The notes under the pieces: generated by a model | Databases searched by the model: none | The model's input: the letters and a program-made list of their open reading frames with translations, nothing else | Told to the model about the DNA's origin: nothing | DNA from: Nitriliruptorales bacterium | GTDB lineage: Bacteria; Actinomycetota; Nitriliruptoria; Euzebyales; Egibacteraceae | Assembly (NCBI GenBank): GCA_009379795.1 | Contig: WHTC01000007.1 | Span: forward strand, 1-38,613 | Direction of reading: 5' to 3' | Length of the DNA: 38,613 nt | Part shown: positions 37,300 through 38,613 of the stretch, piece after piece | Layout: the number at the start of each line of letters is the position of its first letter | How positions within the stretch are numbered: position 1 is the stretch's first letter | Translations under genes and position numbers: made by a program

Positions 37300-38613
37300 T
37301 CACCCTCCATGGCCGCGATCCTCGTCGGCCCCGACAGGTGAGGCGGGTCGGCCCGATTCGACCTTACCGGCAGGCGCGAGTGCATGAAGACGGTCATCGG
37401 CAGCCTCAGGTGCAAGGCTCGGGCTGGAACGCTGCCCAGGCCGCGCCCTCGATGGTCGGTTGACCCGCGTGGCTGGACGACGGTGCGTGCTGGCCGCCGT
37501 GATCTGGTTCGCCGGCGGTTCGGCATCTCTGGCCGCCACCTTGCCATCCCCGGCCACTGATCCACCCTCAGCGGAGCCGCTCCTCTGGGCCACCGCCGTG
37601 GGCTGGCGCTGGGCAGGTCGCGTTGTCCCGCGATGTGATGCGGGCGGTGGCTCTGGCGTTTGCGGCGGGCGGGGTGGACGCGACGGGTCTGGTGGGTGTG
37701 GTGGGTGGAGGGTCCAGTGGCCGTCAGGTCCGCACACCGGGGTCCAGCCGCGGTCATGGATGTCCCGGTGACAGCTCGCACACACCAGCACCAGATTGTC
37801 CAGATCCGTACGCCCGAAATCTAACCAATGCTTCACGTGGTGAGCTTCGCACCATCCCACCGGGGCGGCGCAGCCGACACACCCGCCGTCGCGGACCGCC
37901 AACGCCCGCCGCTGCGCAGCCGACACCACCCGGGTCTCCCGGCCCACATCGAGCGGCTGGGACGCGCCGGCGGTGATCACCCGCACCACGCCGCAGTCGC
38001 ACGCCAGCATCCTGGCGGCCTCACCCGAGATCGTCCCGAGCCGGTCCAACCTCGCCGGCCCCCCACCCCCACCGGCACCCGCACCGGGCGCCGGTCGGGG
38101 AACGGCACCAAAGTCCCGTCCTGGTGCCGGCCCTGCCTGAGGGCCGGCCGTCTCATCCGTCTCGGCTGCGGCGACCGCTCCCGTCCCGGCGTCCAGCTCC
38201 AGTTCCGCCTGCCCGCCGCTCTCGGCGGTTCCGCCGGTCGCAGCGGTCCCGCCGGCCCGGGTCGCGGTGGTGTTCAGTCCCGGTTCGGCCTGGCCGCTCG
38301 CGCTGCCAACAGTCTCGCCCGCCTCGCCGGCGCCGCCGGTCTCGGCCTCGGTGTCCCCGCCGGTTTCGGCTGTGCCGGCGGTTTGGAGGGTCTCCAGGGG
38401 CACGACCACAGTCACGTGGGGGCGGACCCCACCCACGACAGGTAGTTCGCCGCGGTCCAGCGCCTGCCGCGACAGGGCGACCAGCGCGTCCGCGCGACGC
38501 TGCTCAGGCAGCCGCTCGTCGTCGGCGCCGCCGGGCGCGGCCAGCGCGGCCAGCGCGGTCAGCACCGTCTCCCCGCCCAGCACATCCAGACGGCCGTCCA
38601 ACGCCACCGCACC
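37300..38613 (-). CDS. DUF222/HNH endonuclease domain protein (5' end outside window)
   Basis: C-terminal part, about 437 residues, of an actinobacterial DUF222-HNH protein; the reading frame is open to the right edge, so the start lies beyond. Residues near the edge (PEQRRADALVALSRQALDRGELPVVGGVRPHVTVVVPLETL) are the end of the DUF222 region. About 100 residues of Gly/Thr/Glu/Ala low-complexity linker follow (TAGTAETGGDTEAETGGAGEAGE...). RLGTISGEAARMLACDCGVVRVI continues the DUF222 pattern, and the HNH core is DGGCVGCAAPVGWCEAHHVKHWLDFGRTDLDNLVLVCASCHRDIHDRGW. A 150-residue Pro/Arg-rich tail after the core is much longer than usual and may be read-through of an older stop. Possible mobile-element (13E12-repeat type) link is inference. 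Confidence 0.87.
   Translation of the reverse strand, partial: GAVALDGRLDVLGGETVLTALAALAAPGGADDERLPEQRRADALVALSRQALDRGELPVVGGVRPHVTVVVPLETLQTAGTAETGGDTEAETGGAGEAGETVGSASGQAEPGLNTTATRAGGTAATGGTAESGGQAELELDAGTGAVAAAETDETAGPQAGPAPGRDFGAVPRPAPGAGAGGGGGPARLDRLGTISGEAARMLACDCGVVRVITAGASQPLDVGRETRVVSAAQRRALAVRDGGCVGCAAPVGWCEAHHVKHWLDFGRTDLDNLVLVCASCHRDIHDRGWTPVCGPDGHWTLHPPHPPDPSRPPRPPQTPEPPPASHRGTTRPAQRQPTAVAQRSGSAEGGSVAGDGKVAARDAEPPANQITAASTHRRPATRVNRPSRARPGQRSSPSLAPEAADDRLHALAPAGKVESGRPASPVGADEDRGHGG

Overview
The window is one strand-switching, gene-dense piece of chromosome from a very GC-rich Actinomycetota member. The evidence is the strong G/C third-position bias, GTG and TTG starts, a type A RNase P RNA, a class II DAHP synthase, a MarP-type periplasmic protease, SerB with two ACT domains, a B-type succinate dehydrogenase (SdhCAB), a GCS2 ligase, and many genes that look leaderless (TANNNT about 7 nt before the start codon). 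No rRNA, tRNA, CRISPR array, prophage or intact insertion sequence was seen. The genus cannot be fixed from sequence alone. Most genes are ordinary core functions, with small accessory insertions between them.

Layout, left to right. 1-2.3 kb: the tail of an unknown protein with an octapeptide repeat, a ClpP peptidase, and MutM convergent to it. 2.4-5 kb: proline catabolism (PruA) followed by a lipid kinase. 5.0-5.95 kb: a compact HEPN/MNT toxin-antitoxin pair whose nucleotidyltransferase antitoxin is fused to an XRE helix-turn-helix. 6-9.5 kb: an SDR dehydrogenase, class II DAHP synthase and the MarP-like protease. 9.6-12.2 kb: an unknown 161-aa protein and serB diverge from a perfect 40-bp palindrome that contains both start codons; an unknown gene follows serB. 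12.2-16 kb: Dps, a PEBP-family protein, a small crotonase and an S9 peptidase. 16.2-19.1 kb: a thiamine operon thiO-thiS-thiG-tenA, probably leaderless. 19.3-23.6 kb: a GntP-type permease convergent with a large FAD/Fe-S D-2-hydroxyacid dehydrogenase, separated by one terminator that fills the gap.

23.9-27.1 kb: a Cas4/RecB-like nuclease whose 3' end overlaps rnpB (antisense), then a zinc-ribbon coiled-coil protein and a Nif3-family protein. 27.4-31.1 kb: an AbiEi-like remnant and a 1091-aa fusion of an endonuclease Q-type PHP nuclease to a UvrD-type helicase, the most unusual protein here. 31.3-33.3 kb: a possible leader peptide, a GCS2 ligase and a BON protein. 33.4-36.9 kb: sdhCAB. The right edge holds the C-terminal part of a DUF222/HNH protein.

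The strongest candidates for something undescribed are the symmetric palindrome joining serB to an uncharacterised partner, the EndoQ-helicase fusion, and the self-contained HTH-MNT/HepT module. The first could be a bidirectional promoter-operator; the second could couple recognition of deaminated bases to unwinding.
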